From Candidatus Pseudoscillospira faecavium (GTDB taxonomy: Bacteria; Bacillota; Clostridia; Oscillospirales; Oscillospiraceae), in the NCBI GenBank assembly GCA_904420565.1, contig CAJFVV010000016.1, positions 1 through 64,000 of the forward strand: a DNA stretch of 64,000 nt, in the 5' to 3' direction. A program made the position numbers and the translations under genes. The notes under the pieces were generated by a model. That model had not been told where the DNA came from, did no database searches, and was given only the letters and a program-made list of their open reading frames with translations. Shown piece by piece: positions 32,311 to 41,416 of this stretch. How positions within the stretch are numbered: position 1 is the first letter of the stretch; every line of letters begins with the position of its first letter.

Positions 32311-35300
32311 TCAATTTTCTCTTGCACGCTTTTTCAATTTCAGATAGCGGTTCTTTGCCTGCTTTTCTGCCACAGACATCAATTCCTTGGCCCGTTCGGG
32401 GAAGGTGATGGTCAGAGAAGAATAGCGGTGCTCACCCATAATGAACTGGCGATAGCTCTCATTGGGTTCCTTGCTGTCCAGCTGGAAGGGGTTGTTGTCG
32501 CGGCGCGGGTCATAGCGGTACAGATGCCAATAACCGGCCTTCACCGCATGTTCCATCTCCGTCATGGATTTGCTCATACCAGCCTTAATACCATGGTTGA
32601 TGCAGGGCGCATAAGCGATAATCAGGGAGGGGCCGTCATAAGCCTCTGCCTCCAAAAATGCTTTCATGCACTGCTCATAATCCGCACCCATGGCCACCTG
32701 AGCAACATAAACATAGCCATAAGACATGGCAATCGCGCCCAAATCCTTTTTCTTAACCACTTTGCCCGCAGCGGCAAACTGTGCTGTGGCTGCAGTGGGC
32801 GTTGCCTTGGATGCCTGTCCGCCGGTGTTGGAATACACCTCTGTATCAAACACCAGTACATTGACATTCAGTCCGGACGCCAGCACATGATCCAATCCGC
32901 CGTAGCCGATATCATAGGCCCAGCCGTCGCCGCCGAAAATCCAAACAGACTTATAAGAGAGCATATCCCGGTTATCCAGAATATATTTGCACTGCTCAGC
33001 ATAGGCAGGATCTGTGTTCTTTTCGCATTTGGCAATCAACTTGTCGCCAAGCTCTCTGGACGCCTCATAATCATCGCGCTCGGCCAGCCACCGGTTCGCA
33101 ATTTCTGCAAAAGCCATATTGCGGGCAAGCTCGGTGATGACACTGTGCAGCTTGGCTCTGCGCTGACGGACTGCCAGTTTCATGCCATAGCCGAATTCCG
33201 CATTGTCCTCGAACAGAGAATTTTCCCAAGCCGGGCCGCGGCCCTGGTCGTTGACAGTGTAAGGTGTGGAGGGTGCGCTGCCGCCCCAAATGGAAGAGCA
33301 GCCTGTGGCGTTTGCAATATACATATGATCGCCAAACAACTGGGTGACCAGCTTTGCATAGGGCGTTTCACCGCAGCCGCCGCAGGCACCGGAGAATTCC
33401 AGCAGCGGACGATGGAACTGCGCTTCCTTGGTCAGGTTGTCCGGGAAACGCAGATGCTTATCGCTGAACTTCTTCAGCGCATAATCATAAACTTCCTGCT
33501 GATCCATCTGCTCATCGATAGGCTTCATATCGATGGCCTTGTTCTTCGCCGGGCAGACATTGGAGCAGGAACCGCAGCCCGTGCAGTCCACTGGGGAAAC
33601 AGCGATAGAGAATTTATAATTATCCAGCCCGCGGCCAATCATGGGCGCCGTGCGGATCTGAGCCGGTGCGCCCGCCAATTCGTCGGCGCTGACCGCATAG
33701 GAACGCAGCACACCGTGAGGGCAAACCATCACACAGCGGTTGCACTGGATGCAGTGACGGGGCACCCATTCAGGAACGTCCACTGCAATGCCGCGGCGCT
33801 CAAACTGGGAGGTGCCCTGAGGCAGAGTGCCGCCGGGGCAAACTTCCTTGATGACAGAAACAGGAATTGCATCGCCGCGCATGGCATTGGCCGGGAGCAT
33901 CACTTTCTCCACAAAAGCTGCCAATTCCGGACGGTCAGTGTCAATTTTAGCCTTGGGTTTTTTATCCTTCGCCGTCTTCCAGGCAGCCGGCACTTCAATT
34001 TTGCGCAAAGACGTCAGTCCGGCATCGATGGCTTCGCAGTTCATATTGACAATCGATTCGCCCTTGTGACCATAGCTTTGAACCACAGCCTGCTTCATAT
34101 ATTCCACTGCAGCATCAATGGGAATTACATTGGCCAGCTTAAAGAACGCCGCCTGCAGCACCATGTTGGTGCGTTCGCCCAAGCCGATGTCGCGCGCCAG
34201 CTTAATGGCATCACAGGTGTAAAACTGAATTCTGTTCTTGGCCAGATACCGCTTCACTTCTGCCGGCAGGTGGTTTTCCATATCCTCAGGCAGCCAGTCA
34301 CAGTTGAGCAGGAATGTACCGCCGGGCTTGATGTCCTGCACAATATCGTATTTCTCGATATAGGCCGGGCAATGGCAGGCCACGAAATCCGCCTTTGTAA
34401 CATAATAAGTGGACTTAATCGGCTTATGTCCGAAACGCAGATGCGAAATCGTAACACCGCCGGACTTTTTGGAGTCATACTGGAAATACGCCTGGACATT
34501 CATATCTGTGTGGTCGCCGATAATTTTAATCGAGTTCTTGTTGGCGCCCACAGTGCCGTCGCTGCCCAACCCCCAGAATTTGCAGGCAATGGTGCCCTTG
34601 GCCGCCACATCCGGCTCTTCTTCAATGGGCAGGGAAAGATGTGTCACATCATCATTGATATTAATGGTGAAGCTGTTGATCGGCTCCGGCGCCATTGCAT
34701 TCTTAAATGCTGCCAGAATGCCGCCGGGCGTCGTATCCTTGGAACCCAGGCCATAACGACCGCCGAGAACGCGCACATCAGCAAATGCACTGCCGTTGAG
34801 GGCACGCACCACATCCAGATACAAAGGCTCACCGGGAGCGCCGGGCTCCTTGCAGCGATCCAGCACCACCACATTTTTGCAGGAAGCAGGCAGCTGCGCC
34901 AGGAAATGCTGCACAGCAAAGGGACGATACAGCCGCACCTTGATCAGGCCCACCTGGTTCTCTTCCGTCTTATCAGCCTTATTGATATAATCAATGACTT
35001 CTTCCGCTGCATCGCACACGGAACCCATGGCAACCATCACAGTTTTTGCTTTGGGTGAACCATAATAATCAAACAGGTGATAATTGCTGCCGATCTTCTC
35101 GTTAATCTGATCCATGGTCTCCTGCACTACGGCCGGCAGCGCATCATAGTAACTGTTGGCCGCCTCACGGGCCTGGAAGAAAATATCAGGATTCTGTGCG
35201 CTGCCGCGCAGGGCCGGATGATCCGGATTCAGGGACTTATCCCGGAAGCGCTTGATGAGCGCCGGATCCAGCATGTCGTTCAAGTCGTTGTAATCCCATG

Positions 35301-35856
35301 TGGCCACCTTGCGGATTTCATGAGACGTACGGAAACCATCAAAGAAATGCAAAAACGGAACTTCGCCCTTCAGCGTTGCCAAATGGGCCACTGCCGCCAG
35401 ATCCATAACTTCCTGCGGATTGTTGGAGCACAGCAGGGCATAGCCCGTCTGCCGGCAGGCCATAACATCGCTGTGGTCGCCGAAAATGGACAGGGCATGG
35501 GTCGCCAGGGCACGCGCAGATACATGGATGACGCTGGGAAGCTGGCTGCCCGCGATTTTATACATATTGGGAATCATCAGCAGCAGGCCCTGGGAGGCCG
35601 TAAAGGTGGTGGTCAGCGCACCTGCAGTCAGGGAACCATGCACCGCACCGGCTGCACCGCCTTCGGACTGCATCTCGGCAATACGCACGGTTTGGCCGAA
35701 TAAATTCAGCCGGCCATTGGCAGACCATTTGTCCACACATTCCGCCATTACAGACGAGGGGGTGATGGGATAAATAGCCGCAACCTCGGTAAACGCATAT
35801 GCCACATGGGCTGCAGCTGTATTGCCGTCCATTGTTTTCATAGCACGTTCAATCAA
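32311..35856 (-). CDS. nifJ: Pyruvate:ferredoxin (flavodoxin) oxidoreductase
   Basis: About 1,181 aa, the normal size of single-chain PFOR, which oxidises pyruvate to acetyl-CoA and CO2 and reduces ferredoxin. Order: pyrimidine-binding domain (AAIYPITPSSVMAE), domain II, the gamma domain, two [4Fe-4S] motifs (CIQCNRCVMVCPHG, CTGCGSCSNVCPAK), and the TPP domain with CGGCGETPY, GGDGWAYDIGYGG and NTGGQASKATP. The start is not clean: an ATG at 35841 has no site at good distance, GTG at 35865 is too close to AAGGAG, and TTG at 35856 has it 10 nt upstream, so I chose TTG. Monocistronic. Confidence 0.95.
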   Translation of the reverse strand: MIERAMKTMDGNTAAAHVAYAFTEVAAIYPITPSSVMAECVDKWSANGRLNLFGQTVRIAEMQSEGGAAGAVHGSLTAGALTTTFTASQGLLLMIPNMYKIAGSQLPSVIHVSARALATHALSIFGDHSDVMACRQTGYALLCSNNPQEVMDLAAVAHLATLKGEVPFLHFFDGFRTSHEIRKVATWDYNDLNDMLDPALIKRFRDKSLNPDHPALRGSAQNPDIFFQAREAANSYYDALPAVVQETMDQINEKIGSNYHLFDYYGSPKAKTVMVAMGSVCDAAEEVIDYINKADKTEENQVGLIKVRLYRPFAVQHFLAQLPASCKNVVVLDRCKEPGAPGEPLYLDVVRALNGSAFADVRVLGGRYGLGSKDTTPGGILAAFKNAMAPEPINSFTININDDVTHLSLPIEEEPDVAAKGTIACKFWGLGSDGTVGANKNSIKIIGDHTDMNVQAYFQYDSKKSGGVTISHLRFGHKPIKSTYYVTKADFVACHCPAYIEKYDIVQDIKPGGTFLLNCDWLPEDMENHLPAEVKRYLAKNRIQFYTCDAIKLARDIGLGERTNMVLQAAFFKLANVIPIDAAVEYMKQAVVQSYGHKGESIVNMNCEAIDAGLTSLRKIEVPAAWKTAKDKKPKAKIDTDRPELAAFVEKVMLPANAMRGDAIPVSVIKEVCPGGTLPQGTSQFERRGIAVDVPEWVPRHCIQCNRCVMVCPHGVLRSYAVSADELAGAPAQIRTAPMIGRGLDNYKFSIAVSPVDCTGCGSCSNVCPAKNKAIDMKPIDEQMDQQEVYDYALKKFSDKHLRFPDNLTKEAQFHRPLLEFSGACGGCGETPYAKLVTQLFGDHMYIANATGCSSIWGGSAPSTPYTVNDQGRGPAWENSLFEDNAEFGYGMKLAVRQRRAKLHSVITELARNMAFAEIANRWLAERDDYEASRELGDKLIAKCEKNTDPAYAEQCKYILDNRDMLSYKSVWIFGGDGWAYDIGYGGLDHVLASGLNVNVLVFDTEVYSNTGGQASKATPTAATAQFAAAGKVVKKKDLGAIAMSYGYVYVAQVAMGADYEQCMKAFLEAEAYDGPSLIIAYAPCINHGIKAGMSKSMTEMEHAVKAGYWHLYRYDPRRDNNPFQLDSKEPNESYRQFIMGEHRYSSLTITFPERAKELMSVAEKQAKNRYLKLKKRAREN

Positions 35857-35903
35857 GCTCTTCACTCTCCTTATAAAAATAGTTGCTACTTCCGCATTTT
35901 AAA

Positions 35904-35921
35904 TTGTTAGTTTATTAAGAT
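35904..35921 (-). promoter_or_regulatory. Possible Rex site upstream of PFOR
   Basis: TTGTTAGTTTATTAAGAT matches the Rex consensus at 11 of 14 fixed positions, 48-65 bp upstream of the start. A match of this quality is expected by chance a few times in 64 kb, so only its position supports it. Confidence 0.3.
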
Positions 35922-36059
35922 ACACAATAGCATAAAATCCCAGCGGTGTCCATGATTTTTTTCCTTCATTTTTCCGCTGTGCCGCAGCTTCCCAAAATTT
36001 TATGAAACCCGTTGGTCTTTCCGGGCCGTAAAAGTCTCCTTGCAGCAAGTCTGAGATTG

Positions 36060-36088
36060 TTGTAAAATATTTTATATTTGTGTAGTAT
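36060..36088 (+). promoter_or_regulatory. Promoter of comM/yifB
   Basis: TTGTAA (36060-36065), 17 bp, TAGTAT (36083-36088), 40 bp before the ATG. Confidence 0.45.
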
Positions 36089-36128
36089 ATCCTCCCTGCG
36101 AAAAACTTTGCAAAAGGAGCTGTCAACT

Positions 36129-37646
36129 ATGGTTGTTTCCATCCGCTCTCTGGGCCTGACGGGGATTTCCGGTTATGAGGTTGCCGCAGAGTGCTTCCTT
36201 TCCGGCGGCCTGCCCGCTTTTGATGTAGTGGGGCTTCCGGATGCCGCCGTGCGGGAATCCCGGGAGCGCGTGCGGGCAGCGGTGAAAAACTGCGGCGCTA
36301 AATTTCCGGTCAGCCGCATCACCATCAATCTGGCTCCGGCGGACCAGAAAAAAGAGGGAACCCTCTATGACCTTCCCATTTTCCTGGGTATTATGACAGC
36401 GATGGAAGCGTTGGAACAGCCGCCGGCAGATGCTGCTTTTCTGGGCGAACTCTCTTTAACCGGCGCACTGCGTCCGGTGCGCGGCGTGCTGCCCATGGCC
36501 ATGGCCGCGGTGCGCAGCGGCATCAAATCTCTGTATGTTCCCGCAGAAAACGCCGCCGAGGCCACGCTGGCTGAGGGACTGACAGTCTATGGCGTGCCGG
36601 ATGTAATGGCTTTGGTAGCCCACCTGCGCGGGGAAACGCCTTTATCTCCCGTGCCGCCCTGGAGCGGCGATACAGAAAACAATATTCTGCCGGATCTGCA
36701 GGACGTCATGGGGCAGGAAAACTGCCGCCGTGCTCTGGAAATTGCTGCCGCGGGCAATCACAACCTGCTGCTGATCGGCAGTCCCGGCGCAGGCAAGTCC
36801 ATGCTGGCCCGCCGGCTGCCCTCCATTCTGCCCGATCTCACGCCTCAAGAGGCTTTGGAAACCACAGAAATCTACTCCGTGGCAGGTATGACGGACAGCC
36901 GCCATCCTCTTTTGCGTCACCGTCCCTTCCGCGCGCCGCATCACACGGTGTCTGCGGTGGCCCTGGCCGGCGGCGGCGCCACACCCCACCCCGGAGAAAT
37001 TTCCCTCGCGCACAATGGCGTACTGTTTCTGGACGAACTGCCGGAATTTCACAAAGACGCCCTGGAGGCCCTGCGCCAGCCCCTCGAGGATGGGGAGGTA
37101 ACCATTACCCGCACCGCGGGCACACTGCGCCTGCCCAGCCGCTTCATGCTGGTGTGCGCCATGAATCCCTGCCGCTGCGGCTGGTATGGCCATCCTTCCG
37201 GCCGCTGTACCTGCTCGGAGGCTGCCGTGCAAAAATACGTATCCCGCATCTCCGGCCCCCTGCTGGACCGCATCGACCTGCATGTGCGGGTTCCTTCTGT
37301 GGAATATGAAGCCATGCGCCGCAAAACACAGCCGGAGAACAGCGCCACAGTCCGCGCCCGGGTCAACGCCGCCCGCGCTGTGCAGCAGACGCGCTATGCC
37401 GGCACAGAGATTTCCTGCAACGCCTATATGACGCCCGCCATGCTGGCGCAATATTGCACTCTGGATAACGCCGGCGAGCGTTTGATGAAAAATGCTTTCT
37501 CCAAAATGGGGCTCACAGCCCGTTCCCACGACCGCATTCTGCGGGTGGCCCGCACCATCGCCGATTTGGACGGCTCCGAATCCATCGAGTCGTTTCATCT
37601 GGCCGAGGCCATCCAATACCGCAATACCGATATCCTGAAAGGTTGA
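36129..37646 (+). CDS. comM: YifB/ComM-family Mg-chelatase-like AAA+ ATPase
   Basis: A 505-aa protein. Residues 1-170 form the Lon-protease-like ChlI domain (GLPAFDVVGLPDAAVRESRERVRAA, LYDLPI). Residues about 185-400 are AAA+ with Walker A GSPGAGKS and Walker B LDELPEF, plus the cysteine-rich CNPCRCGWYGHPSGRCTCSE-like loop near 345-365 and the arginine-finger helices; the last 95 residues are the YifB C-terminal domain. ComM drives branch migration in natural transformation of Haemophilus; in Clostridia a role in DNA uptake or repair is assumed only. AAAGGAGC precedes the ATG. Confidence 0.93.
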   Translation: MVVSIRSLGLTGISGYEVAAECFLSGGLPAFDVVGLPDAAVRESRERVRAAVKNCGAKFPVSRITINLAPADQKKEGTLYDLPIFLGIMTAMEALEQPPADAAFLGELSLTGALRPVRGVLPMAMAAVRSGIKSLYVPAENAAEATLAEGLTVYGVPDVMALVAHLRGETPLSPVPPWSGDTENNILPDLQDVMGQENCRRALEIAAAGNHNLLLIGSPGAGKSMLARRLPSILPDLTPQEALETTEIYSVAGMTDSRHPLLRHRPFRAPHHTVSAVALAGGGATPHPGEISLAHNGVLFLDELPEFHKDALEALRQPLEDGEVTITRTAGTLRLPSRFMLVCAMNPCRCGWYGHPSGRCTCSEAAVQKYVSRISGPLLDRIDLHVRVPSVEYEAMRRKTQPENSATVRARVNAARAVQQTRYAGTEISCNAYMTPAMLAQYCTLDNAGERLMKNAFSKMGLTARSHDRILRVARTIADLDGSESIESFHLAEAIQYRNTDILKG

Positions 37647-37651
37647 ATGCT

Positions 37652-38701
37652 ATGGCCGACAAAATAAAAGAAACCACGTCTGACAGCGCTGTGCTGTCGC
37701 CTCTGTATCAAACAATCTGCGGCGCCATGCAAAGCGACGGCACCTTGCCGCCGGACTTTTCCCTGCCCCGGCCAGAGCCGGAGGGAGCTTCCCGGAGCAT
37801 CCGGTTTGCCGACGGCGCCTTCGACGGCATCGCCCTGTATCACATGGCGCCGGACAAGCGGGACATCAAATCCCTCACCGAAGTGGTAGGGCTGCTGTGT
37901 GCCGGGGCCTGCGACAAGGCTGCGGAGTGTCTGCATTTGTACTTTTCCATGGATGAATACATCTCCATGCTGCCGCTGTGCGACGACCTGCAGCAGTGGA
38001 TCCTTGACCACAAGGACCGGATCGATGCCACACTCTTATATAACGGATGCCTGTATCTGCTCCGGCACAGCGGCGACATTGAAAGCATCAAATTTGCCCT
38101 GTGCTGTCTGGAACTGCTCAACACCGGCGGTGATACGCAGGTGCGCAATCTGGTGCAGGTGCTGGCCCTGAGCGACGAATTCACCCTGTTTTGCCTGTTT
38201 CTCATGCGCCATTGGCCGGACAGCAGCGCCGCTATATTTGACGCAGCCCGCCATGTGCATGGCTGGGGGCGCATTCACGCCGTGGAACTTTTGGAGCCGG
38301 AAAACGACGAAATGCGCCGCTGGCTGCTGCTGGAGGGCTGGCAGAATACCGTGATGCCCGAATATTCCGCCCTGACCTGCGCGGAAAAATCCGGCCTGGC
38401 GGAAAAACTCCGCCGGGCTGCACTGGATGCGGAAGAATTGAGCGCTCTCGGAAAGCTGCTGCCCCACTTGCTGGAGGAAGGCCCCGTGGCAGGCATCAGC
38501 GCCCTCAAAAACGCAGACGCTTTCCTGCAGGACTACCTGGCCCTGGCGGAGCAGCATGCCGCCTCTTTTTTTGACGACGCTGCGGTGCGCGCGCTGCGCA
38601 GCTATGCCGCAAAACAGGAACCGGCCAACAAAGCACTGCTGCAGCGCTGCGATGCATTGCTGCGCCGCGCACCCACGCAGAAAAACGACACAAAGCAGTG
38701 A
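37652..38701 (+). CDS. Unknown helical-repeat protein, 349 aa
   Basis: Begins 5 nt after the comM stop, with AAAGG from the end of that gene as site. The chain is acidic and mostly helical, with repeated LL/Leu-rich amphipathic helices (LLYNGCLYLLRHSG, LNTGGDTQVRNLVQVLALSD, LLPHLLEE), as in HEAT/TPR-like solenoids. No signal peptide or catalytic motif. I do not recognise the family; the tight coupling to comM suggests a linked role, but that is context only. Confidence 0.6.
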   Translation: MADKIKETTSDSAVLSPLYQTICGAMQSDGTLPPDFSLPRPEPEGASRSIRFADGAFDGIALYHMAPDKRDIKSLTEVVGLLCAGACDKAAECLHLYFSMDEYISMLPLCDDLQQWILDHKDRIDATLLYNGCLYLLRHSGDIESIKFALCCLELLNTGGDTQVRNLVQVLALSDEFTLFCLFLMRHWPDSSAAIFDAARHVHGWGRIHAVELLEPENDEMRRWLLLEGWQNTVMPEYSALTCAEKSGLAEKLRRAALDAEELSALGKLLPHLLEEGPVAGISALKNADAFLQDYLALAEQHAASFFDDAAVRALRSYAAKQEPANKALLQRCDALLRRAPTQKNDTKQ

Positions 38702-38904
38702 TTTTGCGGTTATGCAAAAGCACGGCTGGCTCCGCAGCGCGGCGGCTTGTCCCTTTTTTGTCCGCCGCTGAAAAAACAAAAGGCGTTCATATTACCAACT
38801 GCCGGGCTTATGCGGCAGTATAACAGTTTTCGACGCCATTTCTTGGCTGCAGCATGCCATTTTCATAAAACACAAAACCATTTGAAAGAAAGGATATTTC
38901 ATCC

Positions 38905-40077
38905 ATGCAGGAACTGATTTTATTAAAGCTCGGCGAGCTGGTGCTCAAAGGCCTCAACCGCCACACTTTTGAGGAGCGGCTGTGCAGCAATATCCGCCGC
39001 CGCATCCATCCCTACGGGAAATTTCAGGTGACCTCCAAACAAAGCACCATCTATGTGGAGCCCCTCAACGAGGATGCCGATTTGGACGGCGCCTTTGACG
39101 CCTGCCGGCGCATTTTCGGCATTGTCGCCCTGTCCAAGGCGCACCCCTGCGAAAAAACAAAGGAAGCCATTCTGGAGGCTGCAAAAACCTATCTGAAAGA
39201 ACAGCTGGAAAGCGCCAAAACATTCAAAGTGGAGTCCAAACGGGCGGACAAAAACTTCCCCATGACCTCCATCCAGCTCTCCCAGTATGTGGGCGGCGAG
39301 CTGGACGACCTGTTCCCCAACCTGACAGCGGACATGCATCACCCGGAGCTGGTGGTCAACGTGGAGGTGCGGGAAAAGGCCGCCTATGTCCACGGCAATC
39401 CCGAGCAGGGTGCCGGCGGCCTGCCCGTCAGCATCAACGGTGTGGGCGTCTCCCTGCTCTCCGGCGGCATCGACTCACCGGTGTCCACCTATATGATGGC
39501 CAAGCGGGGCCTGGCGCTGGATTTCGTCCACTTCTTCTCCCCGCCCTACACTTCCGATCAGGCCAAGGAAAAAGTGGTTGAGCTGGCCCAGCTGCTCACC
39601 CCCTACACCGGCCGCACCATTCTGCACATCGTTCCTTTCACGGAGATTCAGGAAGAGATTCGCAAAAACTGCCCGGAAGAGTACTTCACACTGATCATGC
39701 GCCGCTTTATGATGCGCATTGCCCAGCGTGTCGGCGAGCGCATCGGCGCGGGCTGCATCGTCACCGGCGAATGTCTGGGCCAGGTGGCCAGCCAGACCCT
39801 GGAGGCCATGCGCTCCACCGAGGACGCCTGCGATCTGCCGGTGTTTCGGCCTCTGGTGGGCATGGATAAGGAAGAAATCGTATCCGTCTCCCGCAAAATC
39901 GGCACCTTCGGCACCTCCATCCTGCCCTATGAAGACTGCTGCACCGTGTTCACCCCCCGCCATCCCAAAACTCACCCCCAGCTGGATGAAGTGCGCGCAG
40001 CAGAGGCCGCCCTGCCCATCCGGGAACTGGTGGAGCGCGCCCTGGCCGGGGAAGAAAAACTGAAACTCAAATGGTAA
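38905..40077 (+). CDS. thiI: tRNA 4-thiouridine sulfurtransferase ThiI
   Basis: A 390-aa enzyme for 4-thiouridine at tRNA position 8 and, in some bacteria, thiazole sulfur. N-terminal ferredoxin-like domain and THUMP (to about 165), then the PP-loop ATPase SLLSGGIDSPV near residue 180 and the conserved DCCTVF near 350. The C-terminal rhodanese of E. coli ThiI is absent, as usual in Bacillota, where a dedicated cysteine desulfurase (NifZ-type) gives sulfur directly. GAAAGGA precedes the ATG. First of a three-gene run with pncC and the AlkD-like gene. Confidence 0.95.
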   Translation: MQELILLKLGELVLKGLNRHTFEERLCSNIRRRIHPYGKFQVTSKQSTIYVEPLNEDADLDGAFDACRRIFGIVALSKAHPCEKTKEAILEAAKTYLKEQLESAKTFKVESKRADKNFPMTSIQLSQYVGGELDDLFPNLTADMHHPELVVNVEVREKAAYVHGNPEQGAGGLPVSINGVGVSLLSGGIDSPVSTYMMAKRGLALDFVHFFSPPYTSDQAKEKVVELAQLLTPYTGRTILHIVPFTEIQEEIRKNCPEEYFTLIMRRFMMRIAQRVGERIGAGCIVTGECLGQVASQTLEAMRSTEDACDLPVFRPLVGMDKEEIVSVSRKIGTFGTSILPYEDCCTVFTPRHPKTHPQLDEVRAAEAALPIRELVERALAGEEKLKLKW

Positions 40078-40096
40078 CAACAGGAGGCTGATTTCC

Positions 40097-40600
40097 ATGG
40101 CAAAGCAAAGCCCTGCCGCACGGGCCGTGGCCGCGGCCTGCGCGGCAGGAAAAAAACTGTCCTGCGCAGAATCCTGCACCGGCGGCCTGATTGCAAAAAA
40201 ACTGACCGATGTGTCCGGCGCCTCCGCCGTGTTTCACGGCGGCGTGGTGTCCTACGTCAACGCCGTCAAGCATGTGGTGCTGGGCGTTTCCGGTGCAGAT
40301 CTGGAAAAATACGGCGCCGTATCCGAGCCCGTGGCACGGCAGATGGCCGCAGGGGCGCGGATGCTGCTGCACACGGACCTGGCCGTCTCCACCACAGGCG
40401 TGGCCGGGCCGGACAAAGATGACCGGGGCAACGCCGTGGGCACCGTATATATCGCTTTGGCAGATGCGGAGCACACCTGGTGCTACCCGTGCCATTTTGA
40501 CGGCACCCGCGCCCAAATCCGCACCGCCGCCGCTGAGTTTGCCCTCAACCTGATTGTGCGCTATCTCGCCGGAGAAGATCTCCAGGAGGGGGCGCTATGA
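40097..40600 (+). CDS. pncC: Nicotinamide-nucleotide amidohydrolase PncC (CinA C-terminal domain)
   Basis: A 167-aa stand-alone CinA C-terminal domain. The substrate loop SCAESCTGGLI (residues 22-32), GGVVSYVNAVK, YGAVSEPVARQMA and TTGVAGPD are its signatures. It deamidates nicotinamide mononucleotide to nicotinate mononucleotide, salvaging the pyridine ring. The N-terminal CinA (MoaB-like) domain is absent. It lies 19 nt after thiI and overlaps the next gene by 4 nt. Confidence 0.93.
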   Translation: MAKQSPAARAVAAACAAGKKLSCAESCTGGLIAKKLTDVSGASAVFHGGVVSYVNAVKHVVLGVSGADLEKYGAVSEPVARQMAAGARMLLHTDLAVSTTGVAGPDKDDRGNAVGTVYIALADAEHTWCYPCHFDGTRAQIRTAAAEFALNLIVRYLAGEDLQEGAL

Positions 40601-41295
40601 GCTACACAGCACAGGAGTACCAGGCGCTGCTGGCACGTCTGCGCCAGAACAGCGAGGAAAAATTCCGCCGCTTCAACGAAAGTCTGATGCCCGGCACAGC
40701 GCAGACTTTCGGCGTGCGCACTCCTGTTTTGCGCACCATAGCCCGGGAGCTGCTGCGCGGCGACTGGCGCGGCTACCTGGATACCGCCCGGGAGGACAGC
40801 CACGAGGAAATCCTGCTGCAGGGGCTGGTCACCGCCGGGGCAAAATGTTCCCTGGAAGAAAAACTGCAGCGCATGCGTCTCCTGATTCCAAAACTCAGCA
40901 ACTGGGCCCAGTGCGACATGACCGCCGGGGACTGCAAGTGGAAGGAACGGGATTTGGATGCCGTGTGGGCCTTTTTTGAGCCGGACCTGCACAGCCCGCA
41001 GGAATTTGAGGTGCGCTTTGCTGTGGTGCAGCTGATGGACTATTTTGCCGGCGACGCATGGATCGACCGGGCCCTGGCCGCCTACCGCTCCGTCACCCAT
41101 GAAGGCTATTATGTCACCATGGCCCTGGCCTGGGGGCTGAGCGTCTTTTTCGTCAAACAGCGGGAGAAAACCCTGCCTTTGCTGGAGGAAAAGGTCTTTT
41201 CCCCCGCCGTGCACAACAAGGCCATCCAAAAATGCCGGGAAAGCTTCCGCGTGTCTGCTGAGGATAAAGCCTATCTGAAAACACTGAAGCAGTGA
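40597..41295 (+). CDS. DNA alkylation repair protein, AlkD-like HEAT-repeat
   Basis: A 232-aa all-helical protein of the AlkD/DUF1061 type. The N-terminal pattern RRFNESLMPGTAQTFGVRTPVLRTIARE, then WAQCDMTAGDCKW near residue 110 and QKCRESFRVSAEDK near the end are the landmarks. AlkC/AlkD enzymes excise alkylated bases without flipping them. The 4-nt overlap (ATGA) with pncC implies coupling. Whether it acts as a glycosylase cannot be told; many family members are untested. Confidence 0.82.
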   Translation: MSYTAQEYQALLARLRQNSEEKFRRFNESLMPGTAQTFGVRTPVLRTIARELLRGDWRGYLDTAREDSHEEILLQGLVTAGAKCSLEEKLQRMRLLIPKLSNWAQCDMTAGDCKWKERDLDAVWAFFEPDLHSPQEFEVRFAVVQLMDYFAGDAWIDRALAAYRSVTHEGYYVTMALAWGLSVFFVKQREKTLPLLEEKVFSPAVHNKAIQKCRESFRVSAEDKAYLKTLKQ

Positions 41296-41359
41296 ACAAG
41301 TCTCGCAGAGAGCGCACTCAACGGCAGAATCCATTTTCATCTGCGGTATGGATATTAGG

Positions 41360-41402
41360 CCAAGGCCGCGCAGCCAGTTAGGCTGCGCGGCCTTGGTTGT
41401 TG
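41360..41402. terminator. Long-stem terminator between convergent genes
   Basis: CCAAGGCCGCGCAGCC, AGTTA, then the exact complement and TTGTTG on the plus strand: a 16-bp stem. It closes the thiI run (plus) and lies past the permease stop (minus, weak T tract). Confidence 0.75.
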
Positions 41403-41416
41403 CCCGGCGCAAAATC

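Noticed and set aside
32167-35058. 963-codon open frame on the plus strand, antisense to PFOR
   Set aside because: Shadow of the PFOR gene; composition typical of an antisense frame (His, Gln, Arg rich) with no motifs.
38800-38830. CTGCCG...CGGCAG inverted repeat before thiI considered as operator
   Set aside because: Only a 6-bp arm with an 8-nt loop, no second copy; chance is likely.
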